DNA of 64,000 bases from OMG group bacterium (GTDB lineage: Bacteria; Pseudomonadota; Gammaproteobacteria; Pseudomonadales; Azotimanducaceae), in NCBI GenBank assembly GCA_012267385.1, contig JAAXGW010000030.1, forward strand, positions 1 to 64,000, written 5' to 3'. Below the pieces are notes generated by a model. That model saw only the letters and a program-made list of their open reading frames with translations, did not search any database and was not told where the DNA came from. Each line of letters starts with the position of its first letter. Within the stretch, counting starts at the first letter, position 1. This document shows, piece by piece, positions 19,438-26,933 of this stretch. The translations under genes and the position numbers were made by a program.

Positions 19438-20193
19438 GTGAAGAGTAAATCAATTAGATCGGTTTTTGTACTGAGCGCACTAGTTTTGTTGAACACAGGG
19501 GTTGTTTCGAGTACCGAGTTTGAAGAAGGTAAGCACTACATGCATATCGAGAAACAGAGCGAGTCTCAAGTAGATGAGCAAGCTCAAACCACTGAAGATG
19601 TAACCGATGAAACTGCAGAAAGCAGCACAGTTGATGGTGAATCTTCAAGCAATGAAATTTCTGTTGTCGAGTACTTCTCTTACGGGTGTACTCATTGCTA
19701 TCGGCTAGAACCGTTCATTGACATCTGGCTAGAGACAAAGGGTGAAGACGTAGAGTTTTCGAGAGTTGCGGTACCGACGCGAGAAGATTGGATCCCATAC
19801 GCACGTGCTTATTACATCGCGGAAGATCTGGGTATCCTTGAGAAGGTTCATGCCCTCATATTTCGGGCTATTTATGTAAATAAGCAACCCATGGGTCAGA
19901 AGCGTCTCCTCAAACGAATGTTTACTGGGGTCGCGGAAGTTGAATCGGAAAAATTTGAAGAAGTATGGGCATCTGATAGGATACCTAAGAAGGTTCAAAA
20001 CGCAGTGATCGAGATGCGAGACTTGGGAGTGAGTGCTTCACCGACAATAGTTGTTGCTAAGAAATACTTAATAACGCCTGAGACTGCTGGGGATTTAGGC
20101 TTCATGTGTGACGTGGTAGACTTTCTGGTGAAAAAGCTTAAAGCAGATCGCGAGGTGGAAGAATCCACTGCCGCGAACGAAATTACGCAATAA
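19438..20193 (+). CDS. Thiol:disulfide interchange protein DsbA, copy 1
   Basis: A 251-aa periplasmic DsbA-type oxidoreductase. The GTG start follows CAGGAG. A signal peptide ends near VSSTEF, followed by EEGKHYMHIEK, the usual start of mature DsbA. Between this and the thioredoxin fold lies an inserted acidic, Ser/Thr-rich tract (about residues 38-72). The active site is CTHC (84-87) in FSYGCTHCYRLEPF. The cis-Pro loop is ASPTIVV near residue 200. The usual DsbA active site is CPHC, so CTHC should change the redox potential. It is the first of two dsbA-like genes flanking cytochrome c4. Confidence 0.9.
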   Translation: MKSKSIRSVFVLSALVLLNTGVVSSTEFEEGKHYMHIEKQSESQVDEQAQTTEDVTDETAESSTVDGESSSNEISVVEYFSYGCTHCYRLEPFIDIWLETKGEDVEFSRVAVPTREDWIPYARAYYIAEDLGILEKVHALIFRAIYVNKQPMGQKRLLKRMFTGVAEVESEKFEEVWASDRIPKKVQNAVIEMRDLGVSASPTIVVAKKYLITPETAGDLGFMCDVVDFLVKKLKADREVEESTAANEITQ

Positions 20194-20339
20194 CAGAACA
20201 TAATTCGAATGGTCGTCTCCCGCACTTCAGCACAGTCGGGTATACCTATAATTTGATGCGCTACGTTCATTACGTAAGATCGACTATTGACACACATTCA
20301 AATGAAGGTGTGTACCCTTTATATGCGCCTTAGGAGGCA

Positions 20340-21095
20340 GTGTTGCGCAAGCACTCAGGACATTTGATTTCTCGCATTTTCCTCGGACTCGCGGCCTTTG
20401 TCATTGCCGCGTTGATCATTGCCGACTCACATGAGCAAGAAGAAACCACACTCGATGAAAGCGAAGACACAACCATTGATGTTGAAGACGAAACACTCAC
20501 TGAAGACGACGCAGCTACAGAAGAAGTCATTGATCCTGTGAGCGTTGAGGCAGGTGCATTGATCCATGATGACAAGTGTGATGCCTGCCACGGAGCGGAA
20601 GGTAACACGGGAGCTCCTTTAAACGGCAACTTAGCTGGGCAGAATGTGCGTTATCTTCATAAGCAATTAGTGTTGATTAAGTCGGGCGAACGACACATAC
20701 AGAATATGGTAAGACCATTAAGTGAGATTGATGAAGATGGTCTACGCTCACTTGCGATGTTCTACGCCTCTAAACCAGGACTTGTCGGACAAGCCGATCC
20801 CGAAACCGGCTTGGAGCTGGGAGAGGCTATTTATCGTGGCGGGATATTAGACAAAGAAGTAGCCGCATGTACGGCTTGTCACGGTCCGTTCGGCAACGGA
20901 AATTTTCTCGCTGGTTTTCCTCGAGTTTCGGGTCAAACTGTGCCTTACATCATAGAGCAACTGAAAGCTTATCGAGAAGGAAAACGTACGACTGATGACG
21001 AATACGGCGGTATGATGCGAGATATCGCAAAGAAGCTCACGGATGGTGAAATATCAGCAGTAGCAAATTACATGACTGGGTTGTACTCACCTTAG
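20340..21095 (+). CDS. Dihaem cytochrome c4-type protein
   Basis: A 251-aa exported cytochrome with two class I haem domains. Haem motifs are CDACH (80-84) and CTACH (177-181), each followed by a methionine-containing segment (NMVRPLSEI; MMRDIAKKL) as expected for His/Met coordination. A signal or anchor helix (about residues 11-29) is followed by a long acidic Thr/Glu/Asp tract (about 31-66) absent from typical cytochrome c4. The GTG start follows a strong TAGGAGG site. Cytochrome c4 usually carries electrons to terminal oxidases. It lies between two dsbA genes, a variant of the engB-c4-dsbA order of pseudomonads. Confidence 0.92.
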   Translation: MLRKHSGHLISRIFLGLAAFVIAALIIADSHEQEETTLDESEDTTIDVEDETLTEDDAATEEVIDPVSVEAGALIHDDKCDACHGAEGNTGAPLNGNLAGQNVRYLHKQLVLIKSGERHIQNMVRPLSEIDEDGLRSLAMFYASKPGLVGQADPETGLELGEAIYRGGILDKEVAACTACHGPFGNGNFLAGFPRVSGQTVPYIIEQLKAYREGKRTTDDEYGGMMRDIAKKLTDGEISAVANYMTGLYSP

Positions 21096-21106
21096 AGGTT
21101 TCAAAC

Positions 21107-21856
21107 ATGAAAACACATGCACGACTGTCAAAATCACTACACACGACATTTTTAGTTTTTGGGTGTATTCTCACCTTCAGTGCTTGCAAAGCGAGTGCTG
21201 AAGAGTTTGTTGAAGGTACAGATTACCGAGTCGTGGAAACGGAGATTCAGGAAGAGCTAGCAAAAACTGACAACGACACTGAAACTGATAGCGAGACTGG
21301 TACAGACGAGACCATAAAAGTGGTTGAGTTTTTCAACTACGGATGTCCCCATTGCTACAAACTTGAACCGTTTATCAAGAAATGGTTAGAGGAAAAAGGG
21401 GACGATGTGGAATTTATTCGAATAGCAGTTCCAATTCAGCGAGCGTGGATCCCGTTGGCACGAGCGTATTACATTGCCGAGAAGTTTGACGTTGTGGACG
21501 GCGTGCACGACGTTATGTTTAAAGCGATCTTCGAGAACAATTTGCAGATGCAACGTACGGATCTTTTAGAGCAATTGTTTGCTCTTAGGGGCGTTGAGGA
21601 AGAAGACTTCCAAGAAGCTTTTACATCAGATGAAGTGAACGACAAAGTTCGCAAGTCTGGAGAACACATGCGTCTGTTTGGTCTTCAAGGCACGCCTTCA
21701 ATTGTCGTCGATAGCCAATATGTCGTTGATGCTCAACCTACCGACGAACTTGATCGAACGTTTGAGATCGTAAAGTTTTTAGTCGAAAAAATTCGGAACG
21801 AAAAGGACGAAGCCTCGTCATCAACGACCTCAGTTGATCATACTACGAATCAGTAG
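21107..21856 (+). CDS. dsbA: Thiol:disulfide interchange protein DsbA, copy 2
   Basis: A 249-aa periplasmic DsbA with the classical CPHC active site (80-83) in FFNYGCPHCYKLEPF and a cis-Pro loop GTPSIVV near residue 197. The signal peptide ends around FSACKASAEE; the cysteine there could act as a weak lipobox, but cleavage by signal peptidase I at ASA is as likely. As in copy 1, an acidic Asp/Glu/Thr tract (about residues 47-69) precedes the fold. The two copies are clearly paralogous around the active site and in the helical segment WIPLARAYYIAE / WIPYARAYYIAE. It starts 11 bases after cytochrome c4, so both are in one operon. Confidence 0.92.
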   Translation: MKTHARLSKSLHTTFLVFGCILTFSACKASAEEFVEGTDYRVVETEIQEELAKTDNDTETDSETGTDETIKVVEFFNYGCPHCYKLEPFIKKWLEEKGDDVEFIRIAVPIQRAWIPLARAYYIAEKFDVVDGVHDVMFKAIFENNLQMQRTDLLEQLFALRGVEEEDFQEAFTSDEVNDKVRKSGEHMRLFGLQGTPSIVVDSQYVVDAQPTDELDRTFEIVKFLVEKIRNEKDEASSSTTSVDHTTNQ

Positions 21857-22097
21857 CTGCCGTCGGCACTGGTAGCCGACAGCTTAGACTCTACTGGTTC
21901 TCGGCTACCTGTTCGTCAATGTATTGGTGTCCAACCGCTACGTTCATGGGGCACCAATCAGCTAGTCCAGACTCAAACCCAATACCTTAGTTAAGACTAC
22001 TTCCAAGTCGAACGTAACCGCAAATCTGAAAGCTACGCCCGTAGTATTGGAAGTCTAGCGCATAGACTTGTTATTAGCAGGCTAGAAAAATCAAGCC
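21857..22097. repeat. Intergenic region with overlapping inverted repeats
   Basis: This 241-bp gap between convergent genes holds several inverted repeats. GTCGGC (21862-21867) pairs with GCCGAC (21875-21880). GGTAGCCGA (21871-21879) pairs alternatively with TCGGCTACC (21901-21909). ATTGGTG (21923-21929) pairs with CACCAAT (21952-21958). ACTTCCAA (21999-22006) pairs with TTGGAAGT (22047-22054), and AAGTCTA (22051-22057) with TAGACTT (22063-22069). None is followed by a convincing T run. They may be bidirectional transcription ends or a structured RNA. Confidence 0.5.
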
Positions 22098-23459
22098 TCA
22101 GGTGTCTATATTGGTTTCCGAATCCGATTCGGTTTCTGAGCTCTCGTCCATCATAGCTTTTACTCTGGCAATACTAGATTCGAGCGCATTTTTGAAGTTA
22201 TAGTTCGGATGACTGGGGTCTAAGGTGCTTAACATCTCCTCATAGACGTCGAGAGCGTCCTCAAGTTGTCCTGACTTAATCAATACGCTACTGTAGTTTA
22301 GCACATTTACCGGTTGGGTCTTATCGGCGTTATACGCGGTAGTAGCGTATTCGTCTCCGATTTTTACGAACTTTTCATCGCCAGAGTTCATTAACCAACT
22401 GGCTGCACGACCCTTAATCCTTGCTTTCTCCGCATCGTCTGCCGCTTGCTCAAGTTTCGCATCGACTTCCGCTATGTAGCCATCCCAATCGTTCGTCCCA
22501 ATGAGATATTGAGTTTTTGCTCGTGGCACTAATTGGTCTTTCAAGATCGCATTGCTCGGATCTTCCGCCGCAATCACGGAATGCGCGTGCGCTAGTTTAG
22601 TATCCAGGAGCGAAATGTGGTCTGCATAGCTCGAATTTCCAGCTCTAGCAAGATCTATCACAGTGCTGTAATTCGTTTCAACGACGAAATAGCACAATGC
22701 AAATTCCGGTACTACTTCCGCAAAGGAATCAAAATTCTCTACCACCAAGGCCACGGCAGGATTTGATTTCGGACGACGTGCAGCGTAACCGCGGATTAGT
22801 TGAAAGTCTTTGCCGTTTATGAGTGTCGCGACATCGTGGCTGTGAGTCTCGATGTATTCGTCGAAAATTGGCTGCATTTTTCGCGTCAGTTCATAAGAGG
22901 CTTCTGAACCATAGTTTGTGGCTGATACTAAGCTAGCTACGTGAAGATATTCTTGAACAAGGTCTTTGTCTCGATCACCACCTTCATATTGGGCACTCAA
23001 TTCAGCAAGACGCTCAGGATTTTTCGATTGCTCGTTAAGAATATCTTCCGCTAGTCCGAGGAGGCCTTCTATATCGTAGCCCGATACACCTCGACCAAGT
23101 TCGGTACCATCCGGGTTGAGGAATAAGAGTGTTGGAAACGCGCTAACATCATAGGTGTTCGAAATTCGCGGTCCGTCAATAGCCATGTCCTCGGCGTCGA
23201 GCTTAAAGCTCACGAATCGAGCGTTGAAATATTCACCTACCTCTTTATCTGGGAACACGGTTTGTGACATCACTTTACAAGGGCCGCACCAAGTTGTGTA
23301 AACGTCGACAAAAACAAGCTTTTCCTCTTCCTCAGCTAGCTGAAGCGCTTCGTCAAAGGTTCCGTGAAAAAAGTCGATACCTATAGCCGTTTCTACTTGG
23401 CTACAACTGCTTAAACAAAGGACAAAGAGTGGTAAAGTACCATACAAATATTTTTTCAT
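22098..23459 (-). CDS. Thioredoxin-domain lipoprotein with helical-repeat C-terminus
   Basis: A 453-aa predicted lipoprotein. The lipobox LSSC places the lipidated cysteine at residue 19. A thioredoxin-like domain (about residues 30-150) carries CGPC (58-61) in YTTWCGPCKVMS and a cis-Pro segment VSAFPTLLFLNPDG. The rest is helical and resembles tetratricopeptide-type repeats (for example LNYSSVLIKSGQLEDALDVYEEML near residue 400). The C-terminus is acidic (ESSETESDSETNIDT). It probably acts as a periplasmic thiol reductase or folding factor, opposite in sense to the nearby DsbA oxidases, but its partner is unknown. It is convergent with the dsbA operon. Confidence 0.82.
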   Translation of the reverse strand: MKKYLYGTLPLFVLCLSSCSQVETAIGIDFFHGTFDEALQLAEEEEKLVFVDVYTTWCGPCKVMSQTVFPDKEVGEYFNARFVSFKLDAEDMAIDGPRISNTYDVSAFPTLLFLNPDGTELGRGVSGYDIEGLLGLAEDILNEQSKNPERLAELSAQYEGGDRDKDLVQEYLHVASLVSATNYGSEASYELTRKMQPIFDEYIETHSHDVATLINGKDFQLIRGYAARRPKSNPAVALVVENFDSFAEVVPEFALCYFVVETNYSTVIDLARAGNSSYADHISLLDTKLAHAHSVIAAEDPSNAILKDQLVPRAKTQYLIGTNDWDGYIAEVDAKLEQAADDAEKARIKGRAASWLMNSGDEKFVKIGDEYATTAYNADKTQPVNVLNYSSVLIKSGQLEDALDVYEEMLSTLDPSHPNYNFKNALESSIARVKAMMDESSETESDSETNIDT

Positions 23460-23672
23460 ATAACTCCTCCAAGTAACCAGTCTTCCGGAGACTTGGTTCT
23501 AATATTTATTTTATTAGAAACTAACAATTTTCAATCAAACTACTTTGTTACGTTCAAATCACATCCTTACCGGCGTAGTGAAGACATCCTGAACCCGTTA
23601 TCGACCGAGCCATAGAATTGCTACTTACCCTTGAATACTATTCTGCATCACAAAATCAACTAGTAATTTCCA

Positions 23673-24266
23673 TTGTTTACTAATCCTGAAGTGGAAATAA
23701 AAAACATTGCACGAGTCATCGATGTGCAATGGCGCGAGGTTTCGGCACGGCTTGTGACACGAAATACTCTACGCAACAGCTTTACTTGGGCGATATTTGT
23801 GCTGTTGTTTATTGGATTAATGATTCCAGGATGGATTCCTGCGAAAGTCGTGTTTTTAAACCCTTTGGGAATAGTGTTGTTGTCGTTGGTCTCCGCATTC
23901 ATCATCGTTTGTGTGATTTGGCCAATCTTTGAAGTCCCCAAGCGTGGATTTGTAGTGCGGGAGCATGACTTTCTCTATAAACAAGGAATCTTGTTCACGC
24001 GCACTTTCGCTATTCCATTTGCGCGAATTCAACATGCGGAGACTACTGTCAGCATCTTCGATCGTGTCGTCAATCTAGGTGCACTCAAACTTTACACAGC
24101 TGGAGCGCAAAGTGTGTTTTTGGGCTTTGAAAGAGACTACGCACATAGCCTTAGGTCGCACATTTTGGATCGTGTTCGGGACTTAGATCGCGATATGGTT
24201 GACGATGAACTACGTGCACAAGCCGATGCGGATGAGCACAGGGGAGAAACGTTTAACGAGGCGTAG
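23673..24266 (+). CDS. Bacterial PH-domain membrane protein (YdbS-like)
   Basis: A 197-aa protein with two membrane helices (about residues 38-58 and 63-85) followed by a bacterial pleckstrin-homology-like domain (DUF304/bPH2). The segment VREHDFLYKQGILFTRTFAIPFARIQHAETTVSIFDRVVNLGALKLYTAG is the family core. Function is unknown. The start is unsure: TTG at 23673 or GTG at 23691. It converges with the squalene/phytoene synthase gene, 25 bases apart at the 3' ends. Confidence 0.78.
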   Translation: MFTNPEVEIKNIARVIDVQWREVSARLVTRNTLRNSFTWAIFVLLFIGLMIPGWIPAKVVFLNPLGIVLLSLVSAFIIVCVIWPIFEVPKRGFVVREHDFLYKQGILFTRTFAIPFARIQHAETTVSIFDRVVNLGALKLYTAGAQSVFLGFERDYAHSLRSHILDRVRDLDRDMVDDELRAQADADEHRGETFNEA

Positions 24267-24291
24267 TTGGCACTAGCCACTTTAAAACTCT

Positions 24292-25254
24292 CTATTTCTT
24301 GCTGTTACCGGGCAACCCTTTGGTTAGAACGCGAAAGAGCGAGTCGATTAGAAAATTAAAGCCCACTATGCTATTTGCGACGAATGTAGTCGCTGCGACT
24401 TGATTACGAGAGATTTTCACGTTATCACCACGTTGAAAGTTGGGGTTCTTGTTAATTCGTCGGAGGGTGAGCACTGCCATACCCAGCGTCCACAACAGAA
24501 ACCGGCGAATTCCCACCTCTCTTGTGGGAATCATCAAACTGTATTGCAGCGCTTGTGATAGATACTCATAGGTGGTACCAATCAACTTGCGCATTCCTTC
24601 AACGGTTAAAACCGGATCAGATGAGGTGGTACCATCCGCATTTTTTGAAACGCGAAAGAGCTCAGCAGGAAGCCAAGTAACGCCGCGGCTCGCATCGACC
24701 CAAACATCCTTGAGAATATTGACCATCTGTAAGCCCTTTCCAAAGGATACGGACAGAGTGATCAATTTATCTCGTGAGCGAGCGATTTCGTCGGAAAAAT
24801 CGCAGAACAAATCTGTGAGCAACTCGCCTACAACACCCGCTACGTAGTAACAATAGTCCTTTAACTCATCGACTGTAGCAAGTTGTTGCTTAGCACAAAA
24901 CTCTGCCATTCCAGAAGACATTGTTGAAATACACCGTTCCATGATTTCACGTTGATTTGGTGTACAGTCATGCGTGATTTCAATTACGATTGGTGTGTTT
25001 TGTACTAAATCTCTTTCGGCCTTCAGAGTCCAATCTGTCAATAGAGGATGCAACTGTTCGGCGAGAAGTTCTGGTCTTTCCTTTGCTGCCACCACATCAG
25101 AGAACATATTCAAATATGTGCTCTTTTGTTCTGTAGTAAGAGCCGGCTCGTCTTCGATAGTGTCTGCTATACGACAAAGAAGGTAGAAATTTCCTACGAC
25201 ATCTTGCAATGAGTCAGGCAGTTGCGGAATGGTCAATGCAAACGTACGCGACAC
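24292..25254 (-). CDS. Squalene/phytoene synthase family protein
   Basis: A head-to-head prenyl synthase of at least 320 aa. The first Asp-rich motif is RIADTIEDE (about residues 29-37) and the second region is NILKDVWVDASRGVTWLP (about 178-195). The long C-terminal hydrophobic segment is also of this family. The VSRTFALTIPQLP start resembles bacterial squalene synthases more than carotenoid enzymes; the product is not proven. The GTG start at 25254 removes part of the conserved N-terminus: the frame stays open upstream to a TGA at 25318-25320 and encodes LDKATAIEYQNAILPH just before VSRTF, but contains no ATG, GTG or TTG. An ATT (25303-25305) or CTG (25300-25302) start is possible. It fits with the mevalonate genes 8 kb away. 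Confidence 0.88.
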   Translation of the reverse strand: MSRTFALTIPQLPDSLQDVVGNFYLLCRIADTIEDEPALTTEQKSTYLNMFSDVVAAKERPELLAEQLHPLLTDWTLKAERDLVQNTPIVIEITHDCTPNQREIMERCISTMSSGMAEFCAKQQLATVDELKDYCYYVAGVVGELLTDLFCDFSDEIARSRDKLITLSVSFGKGLQMVNILKDVWVDASRGVTWLPAELFRVSKNADGTTSSDPVLTVEGMRKLIGTTYEYLSQALQYSLMIPTREVGIRRFLLWTLGMAVLTLRRINKNPNFQRGDNVKISRNQVAATTFVANSIVGFNFLIDSLFRVLTKGLPGNSKK

Positions 25255-25686
25255 ATGCGGAAGAATCGCATTCTGATATTCAATGGCTGTCGCTTTGTCC
25301 AGAATCTTGACTTTGTTTCAACGTCGATCCACTGTCGACCGATACTCTTGCCCAACATTGATCATTCAGCGATGGGTTTGTTATTTTCGAGTTCATTTTA
25401 TGTCTACTGGTGTCAGCAACCATTGAACCTTTCCATCTGCTCTCATGTTCATATTGCAATTGGAATGGTCCACAAGACCTTCAGAATCATGGCTACCTCA
25501 CATGAAACACTGTTTCATTTACCATTCGATCGTTGGTTTGTAAAGCGGGCAGCAGGCGGCTCATAGGAATCTTCCCCAGTAAATTAGTCCCCATTCTTAA
25601 AATGAGTCTGTTCTTGAACCAGTTGCCCCGAAGAAAGCAACTACCACGTCTTGTGACTTCCACGGACGAAAAAGAGGAAAAGTTTA
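25255..25686. other. 432-bp divergent intergenic region
   Basis: Lies between the divergent squalene/phytoene synthase and MpaB-type genes. The first 63 bases are an open extension of the synthase frame (see that entry). A short hairpin (AGTTGC 25621-25626 with GCAACT 25637-25642) precedes the MpaB-type start. Open frames here lack protein-like composition. I see no RNA gene or clear promoter. Confidence 0.5.
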
Positions 25687-26883
25687 TTGGAAGCTGAATC
25701 CGGTAAAAATTTAGAACTCGATATTCCAGAAGCATACCTACCTCGATATGAGAGTGCTCTTGAATTTGACCGTGAACGCACGGAAAACTATCTCAAGCAC
25801 ACGCGAATCGGAGATCCTGAATTGGATCGTGTGCTCGAGGATTTGGCGGACATGCAACCGGCTGATTTGCATAAGTTTTTGAAGGCTGGAATCGAACTAG
25901 AAGACGATGTAATGAAGCGAGCTCCGCAGGCATTTCGAGAATTTTTTGACGGTCATGTCGGGGAACCCGATTGGTTGGACTTTGAGGCATATCGACCTGC
26001 TATTCGTGCGTATCACCTGAATACAACCAATGTTCTTGTAGCCTTTGTCACTGGCGTTTTAATAGAAGGATTTGCGACGTTGATTTCGAAATCATTCGCA
26101 ACGACGGGCAGAGTACTCAACGCGAATACTGCGAAGCGACGCTTAATGCAGAACAATCGGCACTTGCTCGAAACCTATATGCCCGGGGGACTAAAGCGGT
26201 ATGGTGACGGATGGAAATTGTCCATGCGTCTTCGTTTCATTCATGCTCGCGTTCGGTTCTTGTTCCGAAAAGAGGGTGGAGTTTGGGATGAAAATTTCTA
26301 CGGCACTCCAATCAGTGCAGCACATTTAGGCTTCGCAGCTACGGTGTTTTCTATGAGGTTGCTAGAACACGCTAAGAAAGTCGGTGCAGTCTTTACTCGA
26401 GACGAAGAAGCGAGTCTCATGGATCTTTGGCGGTACGCGAGCTATGTCATGGGGATTCCCGAGACGATCCTCTTTAAAGATCATGAAGAAGCGCGCGCAC
26501 TCTGGACCGCGGTGCTCCGTTGCGAACCGTGGCCGGACGAGGACACGGTGCGTATGTCGAATACCCTCATTCACGCAATACCACTGACTGCGGGGATTGA
26601 AGATCCAAAAGAGAAAGAAAAAACATTGAACCTCGGCTACACGTTATCGCGTGCGTTGATCGGCAGTGAACTAGCTAGTCAACTCGGTTTTCCCAATAAG
26701 AACACTCTGGGGGCACTACCGTTGTGGCGTCTCAAGGTCCGGGTGCAAAGAATGTTTCGATCCGATAGCGCAACACGACAAATCAATTTCGGTCAAATGT
26801 TGGAAGTCGCTGCATACGACAGCCCAAAGACAGCATATTTGATGCCAAATCACTATCTATCGACCAAGTCACAACCTTGGTGA
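25687..26883 (+). CDS. MpaB-family (DUF2236) oxygenase-like protein
   Basis: A 398-aa protein of the MpaB/rubber-oxygenase-like family (DUF2236). Typical sequence includes WLDFEAYRPAIRAYHLNTTNVLVAF (residues about 97-121), LIEGFATLISKSFATTGRV, and the helix LMDLWRYASYVMGIPETILF (about 246-265). Family members are haem-dependent oxygenases such as latex clearing protein or the fungal MpaB that cleaves a prenyl side chain. Action on an isoprenoid would fit the adjacent squalene/phytoene synthase, but this is an inference. The TTG start follows GAGGAAA. No signal peptide is seen. Confidence 0.75.
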   Translation: MEAESGKNLELDIPEAYLPRYESALEFDRERTENYLKHTRIGDPELDRVLEDLADMQPADLHKFLKAGIELEDDVMKRAPQAFREFFDGHVGEPDWLDFEAYRPAIRAYHLNTTNVLVAFVTGVLIEGFATLISKSFATTGRVLNANTAKRRLMQNNRHLLETYMPGGLKRYGDGWKLSMRLRFIHARVRFLFRKEGGVWDENFYGTPISAAHLGFAATVFSMRLLEHAKKVGAVFTRDEEASLMDLWRYASYVMGIPETILFKDHEEARALWTAVLRCEPWPDEDTVRMSNTLIHAIPLTAGIEDPKEKEKTLNLGYTLSRALIGSELASQLGFPNKNTLGALPLWRLKVRVQRMFRSDSATRQINFGQMLEVAAYDSPKTAYLMPNHYLSTKSQPW

Positions 26884-26933
26884 TAGTCATTGCTTCACTA
26901 TTGAATCACGAAATTCGCTAGAGTGTCGTTCTT

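Noticed and set aside
25222-25566. A 114-aa rightward frame across the squalene/phytoene synthase start
   Set aside because: Lies antisense to the conserved synthase N-terminus, has a low-complexity cysteine/histidine-rich composition and no ribosome binding site; taken as a shadow.
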